Of a stretch of DNA of 64,000 nt, positions 27,136 through 34,766 are shown in pieces. The notes beneath the pieces were generated by a model. It saw only the letters and a list, made by a program, of their open reading frames with translations. It had not been told where the DNA came from and did no database searches. Origin of the DNA: Proteiniclasticum ruminis (lineage in GTDB: Bacteria; Bacillota; Clostridia; Clostridiales; Clostridiaceae). Within the stretch, counting starts at the first letter, position 1, and every line of letters starts with the position of its first letter. Location of the stretch: positions 1 through 64,000 of the forward strand of contig NZ_FOVK01000005.1 of the NCBI RefSeq assembly GCF_900115135.1, written 5' to 3'. Both the position numbers and the translations under genes were made by a program.

Positions 27136-27180
27136 TATAATAAAAGTGTAGATTATTAAACCTTTAATATTAAATGTTTA
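27136..27180 (+). promoter_or_regulatory. uxaE promoter and leader dyad
   Basis: TATAAT at 27136-27141 is a consensus -10; the -35 is weak. In the leader, the perfect palindrome TTTAATATTAAA (27163-27174) is flanked by TAAAC (27157) and GTTTA (27180). This makes a 24-base near-perfect dyad that touches the GGAGG of uxaE. It may be an operator or an RNA hairpin masking translation. Confidence 0.55.
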
Positions 27181-27192
27181 GGAGGATCTTTT

Positions 27193-28680
27193 ATGAATTT
27201 ACATCTTCTTCAGGATTTTCGGGAAGATACACTGAAATCATCCTACGAAAATCTCACTCTTTTCCCTGCTTCTCACACCTCCCATGGAGACACACGGATT
27301 CTTCTTCTGAGAGAGGAAGGCGCTTCTTACCTTCTGTCTTATGGTGCTGGCCCTCTTTTTGATGACCTTCAAGGAGATGTGACTGAAGGCGTTAAAATCT
27401 CCCCGGCGAACCATGAGAACAGACTCGTTTTAAACCGCTTCTTCCCCTACACAGCTCCTGTGGCCAATGTAGAAAAAAGAACTTCCATGGGTCTTGGGGA
27501 CCGTCTGGGTCTTGCCACCTACGGCCATATCCATGCGCTGAAAGGCACCAAGGTATTTCCCATCTTTGCACAGCAGAGCATCCGGGAGCTGACCATGACA
27601 AACCGCACCTATGAGGATGTCATTGACGCAGCTGCCTACGCGGTATTTGCAGAAGGCTACACCAGCGGCTATGGTGCGGATGGAGACCACCTGAAAAGTA
27701 AGGCGGATATCTTAAAGGAGCTGGCCATCGGCGCCACCATGATCACCCTAGATTCCTCAGAAAAAATCGACAACACCATCCTGGACTTGGATCCAAAGAC
27801 TTTGGAAGAGAGATATCAGCTTCTTTCAGAAGGGACCCGAGGCTACTATGAAAACCAGTATCTCGGAAAAGAAACAGACCTTCCTGGTCTTTCCTTGCCC
27901 ATCGGCAAAGAGCAGCTCATGAGAGATGTGCTGACCTATGGAGACTCCATCTCCTTCATCCATGAAGTCTACGAAGAAATCATTCTTCCCTATGAGGCTC
28001 CGCTGGATTTTGAAATTTCCATTGATGAGACGGCGACCCCAACAAACCCCATTTCCCACTACATCATCGCCAAGGAGCTGAAGGACCGAGGCATTGTCAT
28101 CAGCACCATGGCTCCCAGATTCATCGGAGAGTTCCAGAAAGGCATCGACTATAAGGGTGACCTCACAGCCTTCAGAGAAGACATTAAAGCTCACGTGGCC
28201 ATCGCGGAGCATTTCGGCTACCGGATCAGTGTGCATTCCGGCAGTGACAAGTTCAGTATTTTCCCCATCGTGGCTGAAGAGACCCACGGAAGATTCCATG
28301 TGAAAACTGCTGGGACCAACTGGTTGGAAGCGGTGGAGGTCATCGCGGAGAAAGAGCCAGCGCTATACAGAAGACTCCATGCCCATGCCTTGCTCCGCTT
28401 TCAGGATGCTACAGCCCTCTATCATGTGACCACCGACCTTTCAAAGGTTCCTGCTCTTGACACTGTGGAAGACAAAGATCTTCCGGAGTATCTCAGAAAT
28501 GACGATGCCCGGCAGCTTCTCCATATCACCTACGGTTATATACTGGAAGACAAAAATGAAAAAGGCGACTATCTCCTGAAGAATGACTTTTTCAAAGCTC
28601 TGGAAAAGCACCTCTCCCACTATTTCTTCCATCTGGAGGAGCATATTTCAAAGCATCTTCGATTTCTCTCTCTAAAATAG
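27193..28680 (+). CDS. uxaE: Tagaturonate epimerase UxaE
   Basis: 495 residues, full length for the family. The segments ..KRTSMGLGDRLGLATYGHIHAL.., ..TMTNRTYEDVIDAAAYAVF..GYTSGYGADGDHLK.. and ..SIDETATPTNPISHYIIAKEL.. match the UxaE family first defined in Thermotoga (C3-type epimerisation of tagaturonate to fructuronate). It links the galacturonate and glucuronate branches. It is encoded opposite uxaBA, inside a full hexuronate locus, which supports the call. RBS AGGAGG. Confidence 0.88.
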   Translation: MNLHLLQDFREDTLKSSYENLTLFPASHTSHGDTRILLLREEGASYLLSYGAGPLFDDLQGDVTEGVKISPANHENRLVLNRFFPYTAPVANVEKRTSMGLGDRLGLATYGHIHALKGTKVFPIFAQQSIRELTMTNRTYEDVIDAAAYAVFAEGYTSGYGADGDHLKSKADILKELAIGATMITLDSSEKIDNTILDLDPKTLEERYQLLSEGTRGYYENQYLGKETDLPGLSLPIGKEQLMRDVLTYGDSISFIHEVYEEIILPYEAPLDFEISIDETATPTNPISHYIIAKELKDRGIVISTMAPRFIGEFQKGIDYKGDLTAFREDIKAHVAIAEHFGYRISVHSGSDKFSIFPIVAEETHGRFHVKTAGTNWLEAVEVIAEKEPALYRRLHAHALLRFQDATALYHVTTDLSKVPALDTVEDKDLPEYLRNDDARQLLHITYGYILEDKNEKGDYLLKNDFFKALEKHLSHYFFHLEEHISKHLRFLSLK

Positions 28681-28704
28681 GTCAAAAAAATAACAGACCA
28701 TATG

Positions 28705-28743
28705 AAAAAGCAGCGTCTGCATCTTTTGCAGCAGCTGCTTTCT
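28705..28743. terminator. Convergent terminator after uxaE
   Basis: AAAGCAGC/GCTGCTTT stem with an inner CTGC/GCAG pairing. T-rich TTTCTTC follows on the plus strand and TTTTTCAT on the minus strand. Confidence 0.75.
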
Positions 28744-28765
28744 TCATTTGAGGTCAATTGCTCCT

Positions 28766-29245
28766 TTAGTTTCTGCCTTTACCCAAATGGCTTTTGACAA
28801 AACTGTAGAGCGCTTCTTTCTCTTTTCCCAAAGTTTCATTGCTTAGGATATACCCTTGCCCCCCCGATGCAAAGATGATCAGGAGAAAAGGATACCGCTT
28901 GATTCCCTGGACTTTACTCCATCGGAGAATGGAACGTTGACCATTCTTCTCCACATGGATGCCTTTGTCATCCAGTCCGATGCTCATGCCCTTCGGCAGC
29001 CCGTCCACTTGCTTCTTCGCACGCAGGTAGATAAGGGTGGGCTGTACCAGTGTAAAGATGGACAGGCCAAGAAGAAGGAGAATCTTGAGGATCACATCCA
29101 CTTGACTGAAGTAGCGGATGTTAAGAAGGATCATGGCCACGGTGAAGATGACATTCGTCACCCCAGCCATGGAATGATAAATATTGTACATGGAAATCTT
29201 CCACAGATCCTTCGCTCTGGTCACATAAGGAAATTCGTATTTCAT
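28766..29245 (-). CDS. YcxB-like membrane protein
   Basis: 159 residues from ATG 29245 (AGGA 6 bases upstream). Two membrane helices (about 31-48 and 55-75) precede a C-terminal YcxB-like domain (..GMSIGLDDKGIHVEKNGQRSILRWSKVQGIKRYPFLLIIF..). Its start nearly abuts the stop of the TRAP permease gene, so it is the last gene of that operon. No function is known for this family. Confidence 0.72.
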   Translation of the reverse strand: MKYEFPYVTRAKDLWKISMYNIYHSMAGVTNVIFTVAMILLNIRYFSQVDVILKILLLLGLSIFTLVQPTLIYLRAKKQVDGLPKGMSIGLDDKGIHVEKNGQRSILRWSKVQGIKRYPFLLIIFASGGQGYILSNETLGKEKEALYSFVKSHLGKGRN

Positions 29246-29253
29246 GCCCATTC

Positions 29254-30546
29254 CTACTTAAATAAGGATGGAAGCCACATACTTGTCGCAGGGACAAATG
29301 TGATGACCAGCAGGGTCACAATCATCATCAGGAAGAACGGCATCGTTGCTTTTACAATCTTCTCCATAGGCTGCTTGCTCACAGCAGAGCCAATGAAGAG
29401 CACCGCACCTACTGGTGGTGTCAGAAGACCGATACCACAGTTCAGAATCATCATGATACCAAACTGGATAGGATCGATTCCGATGGACGTTGCAATGGGC
29501 AGAAGGATTGGTGTCGCAATCAGAATAATCGGAGCCATATCCATGATCATACCCAGAATCAGAAGGATCACATTAAGCAGCAGTGCCAGAATGATCGGGT
29601 TGTTTGTGAATCCGATGATGGCATTGGCTGCCAGCTGTGGCACATGAAGTCTTGTCAGCATGAATCCGAAGATGCTGGAGGTGGCAATGAGGATCAGTAC
29701 GATGGAAAGTGTATTGATACACTCACCCAGCGCGTTCCACACACCTTTCCAGGTGAGGCCTTTGTAGATGAACACAGACACAATCAGGCTGTAGATGACA
29801 GCAATGGCCGCAGATTCTGTGGCTGTGAACACACCGCCTACAACACCTACCACAACAATGAGAACCGCTGCCAGAGCCCAGAAGGAGCTGAGCATCTGTT
29901 TAAAGAGCACCATCAGGCTGAATTTTGCGCCTTTTGGGTAATTTCTTTTTACCGAGATGAAATAAGACATGATCATAAGGGACACCGCCAGGATGGCTCC
30001 AGGAAGATATCCGGCAAGGAATAAGCTGCCCACGGAGATCCCGCCAGCTGTGGTGGCATAGATGACCATGTTATGGCTGGGAGGAACCAGAAGTCCTTCC
30101 ACTGAAGAAGTGATGGTCACCGCTGTGGAGAAGTCCGCGTCATATCCTTCATCCACCATCATGGGGATCAGGATACTACCAAGAGATGCGGTATCTGCTG
30201 CTGCAGAACCGGAGATTCCACCAAAGAAGTAAGAAGCCACAACATTTACCATGGCCATTCCACCGCGCATCCAGCCTACAAAAGCATTGGCCAGGGCGAT
30301 GAGCCTCTCAGAAATACCACCAGATCCCATGAGCACACCCATGGTGATGAAGAATGGTACTGCCATGAGACTGAAGGAGCTGATCCCTTTGACCATCTGC
30401 TGAGCGATGGTGGTCAGTGGAAGTCCTTCATAAAGCAGCGTGAACATGGACGCAAGTCCTACTGCGTAGGCAATGGGAAATCTCATGAAGATCATAAGAA
30501 GGAAGCTGCCCAAGAGTATTAAGATGGATATGGATTGTGCACTCAT
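29254..30546 (-). CDS. TRAP transporter large permease (DctM type)
   Basis: 430 residues, about 12 helices. Typical DctM features: N-terminal ..LLGSFLLMIFMRFPIAYAVGLASM.. and ..GGISGSAAADTASLGSILIPMM... It is the Na+-driven transport subunit, paired with DctQ, whose stop it overlaps by four bases. Operon context points to a hexuronate substrate. Confidence 0.93.
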   Translation of the reverse strand: MSAQSISILILLGSFLLMIFMRFPIAYAVGLASMFTLLYEGLPLTTIAQQMVKGISSFSLMAVPFFITMGVLMGSGGISERLIALANAFVGWMRGGMAMVNVVASYFFGGISGSAAADTASLGSILIPMMVDEGYDADFSTAVTITSSVEGLLVPPSHNMVIYATTAGGISVGSLFLAGYLPGAILAVSLMIMSYFISVKRNYPKGAKFSLMVLFKQMLSSFWALAAVLIVVVGVVGGVFTATESAAIAVIYSLIVSVFIYKGLTWKGVWNALGECINTLSIVLILIATSSIFGFMLTRLHVPQLAANAIIGFTNNPIILALLLNVILLILGMIMDMAPIILIATPILLPIATSIGIDPIQFGIMMILNCGIGLLTPPVGAVLFIGSAVSKQPMEKIVKATMPFFLMMIVTLLVITFVPATSMWLPSLFK

Positions 30547-31070
30547 GATTTTGCCTCCTTTAATGAAGTGAACTTTTTAAAATGTCCCATCATGGACTCA
30601 GACAGGAAGAGAATCATGGCAAACCCTGCCAGGGGAATGGGGAAATACATCCAGAAACGGGAAAGCCAAGGCATACTTACATAAGTGCCCCTGGAACCAA
30701 TCTTTATGGCATAATTCCATCCAACCACAAGCATCACGATGGCAAAAGCAAAGACAAAAAGGTCTGCAATAATATCCGAAACAATAATAGCTTTTTCAGG
30801 CAGATACTTGTCAAAAGCGGTCATCCTGATGTGGGCATTTCTACGGATGGCAAGAGCAGCAGAAAGTACTGCTGTATAGGACATCAGGGTAAGAACCACT
30901 TCCTCGCTCCACGCCGGATCCGGAATAAATTCAATATAACGACCTGCAACAGCCATGGTTGTAATTAAGATATCAGCAATCAAGAGCAGTTTGCAGAGAA
31001 CCAGAACAAAATTATAAATCGCATCGTAGGCGTGCTTCACTTTGCTCGTAGCTCTAACTTCATTTTGCAT
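30543..31070 (-). CDS. TRAP transporter small permease (DctQ type)
   Basis: 175 residues with four helices. ..DPAWSEEVVLTLMSYTAVLSAALAIRRNAHIRM.. is the family core (EE..R..H pattern). It partners the large permease downstream. RBS GGAGG. The 131 bases before it hold two strong hairpins that separate it from dctP. Confidence 0.92.
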   Translation of the reverse strand: MQNEVRATSKVKHAYDAIYNFVLVLCKLLLIADILITTMAVAGRYIEFIPDPAWSEEVVLTLMSYTAVLSAALAIRRNAHIRMTAFDKYLPEKAIIVSDIIADLFVFAFAIVMLVVGWNYAIKIGSRGTYVSMPWLSRFWMYFPIPLAGFAMILFLSESMMGHFKKFTSLKEAKS

Positions 31071-31103
31071 AGGGAACCTCCTTCATTAATCTTTTGTGAA
31101 AAA

Positions 31104-31137
31104 AAAGTGCATAAGGGTTTCTTTCCTTATGCACTTT
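31104..31137 (-). terminator. Partial terminator between dctP and dctQ
   Basis: AAAGTGCATAAGG/CCTTATGCACTTT, a 13-bp perfect stem, ending in a run of T on the minus strand. Because dctQM must still be expressed, it probably acts as an attenuating terminator. Confidence 0.75.
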
Positions 31138-31152
31138 ATGTCTTTCACATCA

Positions 31153-31184
31153 GATACAGGAAAAGAAGTTTCTTTTCCTGTATC
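31153..31184 (-). repeat. mRNA-stabilising hairpin after dctP
   Basis: GATACAGGAAAAGAA/TTCTTTTCCTGTATC, a 15-bp perfect stem with a two-base centre and no T-tract. It sits 18 bases after the dctP stop, where such stems protect the upstream message from 3' decay. Confidence 0.65.
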
Positions 31185-31201
31185 AAACTATGTGTATAAA
31201 A

Positions 31202-32275
31202 TTACTGCATGTCTAGAATCTGCTGATACAGTTCTTTGAAGTCCTTTGTTTCTGCTTCAACTACGTCCTTAACAGCTGCCTGCCATGGAGCAAGATCTGT
31301 AACTTCCACAACGTTTACGCCGTCAGCCTTCAGTTCTTCCAGAACCTTAGCTTCAGCTTCTGCGGAGATCTTTCTGTTGAACTCAGATGCATACTTACCA
31401 GCTTCCATCAGAATGTTCTGCTGCTCTTCGGTAAGACCGTCCCAAGCTTCGTCTGTGATGATAACCTGGATTGCACCAAGAGTATGTCCATCAAGAATCA
31501 GGTTAGGAGCAACTTCTGGGAATGCATTGGACTTGTAGTTTGCGATGGGCTGTTCAGCTCCGTCTACAACACCAGTCTGAAGTGCGGAATACAGTTCGCC
31601 GAAAGATACAACTGTTGGTGAAGCGCCAAGTCCGTTGACCATACCGTTCATAACTGGGTCGTTGGATACTCTCAGCTTCAGACCCTTCAGGTCTTCGATG
31701 CCATTTACTGGATCAACTGTGAAGAAATGACGGAAACCTTCTTCTCCATAGAAGAGTCCTCTTACGCCTGTTCCAGCATCGTGTGGCTCAAGAAGGAATT
31801 CTGGTGCAAGATCAGATGTAGCAAAGTTCCAGAAATGGTCTCTGCTTACGAAGGTGTAAGGAATGGAGAGAAGCTTGGATTTCTGTCCGCCGTATGGTGT
31901 CAGCGCAAATGCGGAGATACGGGACATGTCGATGGTGCCGCCGCCGCCGAGCATTGCATCCAGTACGTCGTTTTCGGATCCAAGAACACCTGAAGCCTGA
32001 ATTTCGATCTTGATCTTTCCGCCGGAAAGTTCATGAACCTTGTCTGCAAACGCCTGGTCTGTCTGTCCAACGATGGTGTCCAGCGGATTAACTTCTGCAT
32101 ACACAAGTGTTACTTCTGGTTCAACTTCACCAGGCTCTTCAGCTGGTTCTTCCTCACCTGGCTCTTCAGCTGGTGTTTCTGGTGTTTCAGGAGCTTCTGG
32201 CTCCTGCAGTCCACATGCTGCAAGGCTTGCAACGAGTGTTAAACTCATGATCATGGCTAATAACTTCTTTTTCAT
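31202..32275 (-). CDS. TRAP substrate-binding lipoprotein (DctP type), probable hexuronate binder
   Basis: 357 residues. A lipoprotein signal ends at LAAC (C21). It is followed by a 30-residue Glu/Pro-rich acidic linker and then the DctP fold (..VNPLDTIVGQTDQAFADKVHELSGGKIKIEIQ.., ..DLKGLKLRVSNDP.. with the substrate-contacting arginine). It captures the acidic ligand outside the membrane for DctQM. Hexuronate as substrate is inferred from uxuA, uxaC and uxaBA around it. Confidence 0.92.
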   Translation of the reverse strand: MKKKLLAMIMSLTLVASLAACGLQEPEAPETPETPAEEPGEEEPAEEPGEVEPEVTLVYAEVNPLDTIVGQTDQAFADKVHELSGGKIKIEIQASGVLGSENDVLDAMLGGGGTIDMSRISAFALTPYGGQKSKLLSIPYTFVSRDHFWNFATSDLAPEFLLEPHDAGTGVRGLFYGEEGFRHFFTVDPVNGIEDLKGLKLRVSNDPVMNGMVNGLGASPTVVSFGELYSALQTGVVDGAEQPIANYKSNAFPEVAPNLILDGHTLGAIQVIITDEAWDGLTEEQQNILMEAGKYASEFNRKISAEAEAKVLEELKADGVNVVEVTDLAPWQAAVKDVVEAETKDFKELYQQILDMQ

Positions 32276-32328
32276 TTTGTCCCCCTGTAAATTTATATTT
32301 TTTAATTGGTAACAACATTAAGATCCCT

Positions 32329-32404
32329 GATTCCTTATGGAATCTGTAGATGGTCTGTACTTCTTTCCGCCTGGCCTCACCTCCTTACATGGGATGGTCC
32401 CATG
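32329..32404. promoter_or_regulatory. Two dyads upstream of dctP
   Basis: CATGGGA-TGG-TCCCATG (32388-32404) and GATTCC-TTAT-GGAATC (32329-32344) lie in the 167-base gap between gntR and dctP. They may be operators or RNA hairpins that separate dctP expression from gntR. No convincing -35/-10 pair was found. Confidence 0.4.
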
Positions 32405-32442
32405 TTCCTCTACCTTTCGTGTGCACTAAACGTTATGATGCG

Positions 32443-33120
32443 CTACACAAAATAATCAGGATGGTCACGTCTTATGAGCTCCTCATCCACTTTATAACGG
32501 GATAGGTGACTGGTCATAAGTGCAACGGCTTCGATCTTGCTCTTTCTCATAATGGCATCCAAAATGGCACGGTGGTCGTCCAGGAGTTCCTGCACTTCTT
32601 TGTCTGTGAGCAGTCTCAACATTCTCACCCGGTCAAAGTGAATCATCATGCTGTCCATGAGGTGATAAATCTGCGTTTTCCTCGCGATGATGAAGAGCTG
32701 TTCATGGAACTCATTGTCCAGCTGGAAAAACTGGCGGAATGAACTGGAGTTGAGATAAATCTCCTGCATGCTGATGTTCTGGAGTAGGATCCTGTGATCT
32801 TCCTCCGTGGCTACCTCACATACCGTTTCCACCACCGCATTCTCCAGAACCAGTCTCATGAATCTGGCTTCATCCACCAGACTGTAGTCAATCTTGGAAA
32901 TATAACTTCCTTTCTGAGGAAGAATATCTACAATCTGACTTTTACTGAGTTCTATGAGCGCTTCTCTTGTTGGTGTACGGGAGATGCCCATTTCATCGGC
33001 CAGTTCTTTTTCACTGACCATGCTTCCAGGCTGAAGCTTCAGGTTCACAATGTTCTTCCGCAAGGTGCGGAAGGCATAATCCCGAGCGGTTTCTTTACTT
33101 TTCCTTGCTGTGATTTCCAT
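32443..33120 (-). CDS. GntR-family regulator, FadR/FCD type, probable hexuronate regulator
   Basis: 225 residues. The winged helix (..LRKNIVNLKLQPGSMVSEKELADEMGISRTPTREALIELSKSQIVDILPQKGSYI..) is followed by an FCD effector domain with its metal/ligand histidines (DNEFHEQL, DDHRAIL, SHLSRY). UxuR and ExuR belong to this subfamily. It lies 18 bases behind uxuA in the same operon; the GGTATAC dyad in the uxuA promoter is its likely operator. Confidence 0.9.
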   Translation of the reverse strand: MEITARKSKETARDYAFRTLRKNIVNLKLQPGSMVSEKELADEMGISRTPTREALIELSKSQIVDILPQKGSYISKIDYSLVDEARFMRLVLENAVVETVCEVATEEDHRILLQNISMQEIYLNSSSFRQFFQLDNEFHEQLFIIARKTQIYHLMDSMMIHFDRVRMLRLLTDKEVQELLDDHRAILDAIMRKSKIEAVALMTSHLSRYKVDEELIRRDHPDYFV

Positions 33121-33138
33121 AGAAGTATCCCCTTTTCC

Positions 33139-34221
33139 CTATTTGTATCGGGTTTTCATTTTTGAGATGGCTTCCTGAAGACCCAGAAGGTAATTGGCCC
33201 CAATGGCTCTGTCATAGAGTCCATAGCCAGGTCTTGCTTTCTCGCCCCAGATCATTCTTCCATGGTCTGGTCTTACATATCCTTCAAAGCCCACTTCGTC
33301 ATAAGCTTTCATGACTTCGAACATATCAAGGTCTCCGCAGCTGGACAGATGCGCAGATTCATCAAAATCTTTTTCCGTCAGATGCTTTACATTCCGTATG
33401 TGCGCAAAATGGATTCTGCCTTCTTTGCCAAACTCCCGGATCATCTCCGGAAGATCGTTCTTAAGATCCGAACCAAGGCTTCCAGTACAGAAGGTCAGTC
33501 CATTATAAGGACTCTTGTTGAGATCCAGGAACTTTCGGATGTTCTCCCTGTTTGTGATCACTTTAGGCAGCCCATAAAGCGGCCATGGCGGATCATCAGG
33601 ATGTATGGCAAGTTTGATATCATACTGCTCCGCATAAGGAATCACCGTATCGAGGAAATATTTCATGTTTTCCCAGTAGGTTTCCTGGGTCATATTCTGG
33701 TAGAACTCAATATCCTTTGCCATGGCATCGAGACGTTCAGGTTCCCAGCCAGGCAGGCTGTAACCACGTGCTTTCTTCGCCATGACATCTGCCATGACTT
33801 TGGGATTCATCTTTAGCACTTCCTCATGACGGTAGGCCATGACCTGGCTGCCATCAGGCAGTTCCAGAGACAGATCGCTTCTTGCCCAGTCCATCACGGG
33901 CATAAAATTGTAGCAGAGCACTTTCACGCCCACTTTGGACAGATGCTCCAGAGTTCTAATGTAATTTTCAATATACCGGTCGCGGCTTGGGAGTCCTTTT
34001 TTGATATCCTCATGGATATTGACACTCTCGATGACTTCCATTTCAAGTCCCGCGTCATTGATTTCTTTCTTCAGAGATTCAAGCATCTCCAGAGGCCACA
34101 CCTCTCCGACCGGAATCTTCGGCATACAGGTAGCGACACCTGTGACTCCTGGTATCTGGCGGATCTCCTTCAGTGTTACACTGTCATCTCCAAAGGGAAA
34201 CCATCTTAAAATCATTTTCAT
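33139..34221 (-). CDS. uxuA: Mannonate dehydratase UxuA
   Basis: 360 residues from ATG 34221 (GAAGGG upstream; an earlier in-frame start lacks a site). ..MILRWFPFGDDSVTLKEIRQIPGVTGVATCMP.., ..ESVNIHEDIKKG.., ..HPDDPPWPLYGLPKV.. and ..FCTGSLGSDLKND.. are UxuA signatures, with metal-binding Asp/His/Cys residues. It dehydrates D-mannonate to 2-keto-3-deoxygluconate. First gene of the uxuA-gntR-dctPQM unit. Confidence 0.95.
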   Translation of the reverse strand: MKMILRWFPFGDDSVTLKEIRQIPGVTGVATCMPKIPVGEVWPLEMLESLKKEINDAGLEMEVIESVNIHEDIKKGLPSRDRYIENYIRTLEHLSKVGVKVLCYNFMPVMDWARSDLSLELPDGSQVMAYRHEEVLKMNPKVMADVMAKKARGYSLPGWEPERLDAMAKDIEFYQNMTQETYWENMKYFLDTVIPYAEQYDIKLAIHPDDPPWPLYGLPKVITNRENIRKFLDLNKSPYNGLTFCTGSLGSDLKNDLPEMIREFGKEGRIHFAHIRNVKHLTEKDFDESAHLSSCGDLDMFEVMKAYDEVGFEGYVRPDHGRMIWGEKARPGYGLYDRAIGANYLLGLQEAISKMKTRYK

Positions 34222-34289
34222 TGCTGTTATCCCTTCTTTCCCTAAAAGGATCATTTTTGATGTTATCCTTTTCACAGGACCTTAACTAA

Positions 34290-34318
34290 AGTTTAACACT
34301 GGTATACTAGTGCGTCAA
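34290..34318 (-). promoter_or_regulatory. uxuA promoter with UxuR/ExuR-like operator
   Basis: On the minus strand TTGACG (34318-34313), 17 bases, TAAACT (34295-34290). The near-palindrome CACTGGTATACTAGTG (34297-34312, 14 of 16 positions symmetric) fills the spacer. Its GGTATAC centre matches the TTGGTATACCAA-type operators of E. coli UxuR/ExuR. Confidence 0.7.
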
Positions 34319-34698
34319 CAGGTAAATTCATAAATTTAGGAAGTTTTTTTACGAATTGTACATTTTCCGGTGTATACCTTTTCACTTAATTGCGCAACAT
34401 TCTTCAAATCGCTATAAACATTGCAAATCAAAAGAATACACCTTTTTAATCTTCTATGGTTTTATGAAATTTAATTGTGGAAACTCGAAAAAAACCGCGA
34501 TTATGAACGAAATATGAAATAGCTCTCATAAACTCCAAATATTCGGATAATTCTTTGTAACGGTTTACGGGCAACGTTTTCCGCTACATTACTCTGACTT
34601 CCTTTAAACAAGTTTAATGAATATTTGTTTGTTTTTTGTTGAGAAATTCATAATGGGTGCACATATCGCTGAGGACACCACCCTCCTTTTTTCCACAA

Positions 34699-34732
34699 AA
34701 AAAGTCTGGAGCTTCAGTACTCCAGACTTTTT
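34699..34732 (-). terminator. Terminator after uxaC
   Basis: AAAAAGTCTGGAG/CTCCAGACTTTTT, a 13-bp perfect stem with an 8-base loop and T runs on both strands. Confidence 0.88.
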
Positions 34733-34766
34733 CGGTATGTTTTGGTATGTTGTTTCTTTTTCGTTC

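Larger units (their letters stand above)
34222..34766. other. Control region between uxaC and uxuA
   Basis: 545 bases. From left to right it holds the uxuA promoter/operator (34290-34318), a second GTATAC-centred sequence at 34367-34380, an AT-rich stretch and the uxaC terminator (34699-34732). No gene is supported. Confidence 0.6.

Noticed and set aside
34556-34571. cre-like sequence TGTAACGGTTTACG upstream of uxuA
   Set aside because: Three mismatches to the cre consensus and not placed near the mapped -35/-10. It was left out as a site.
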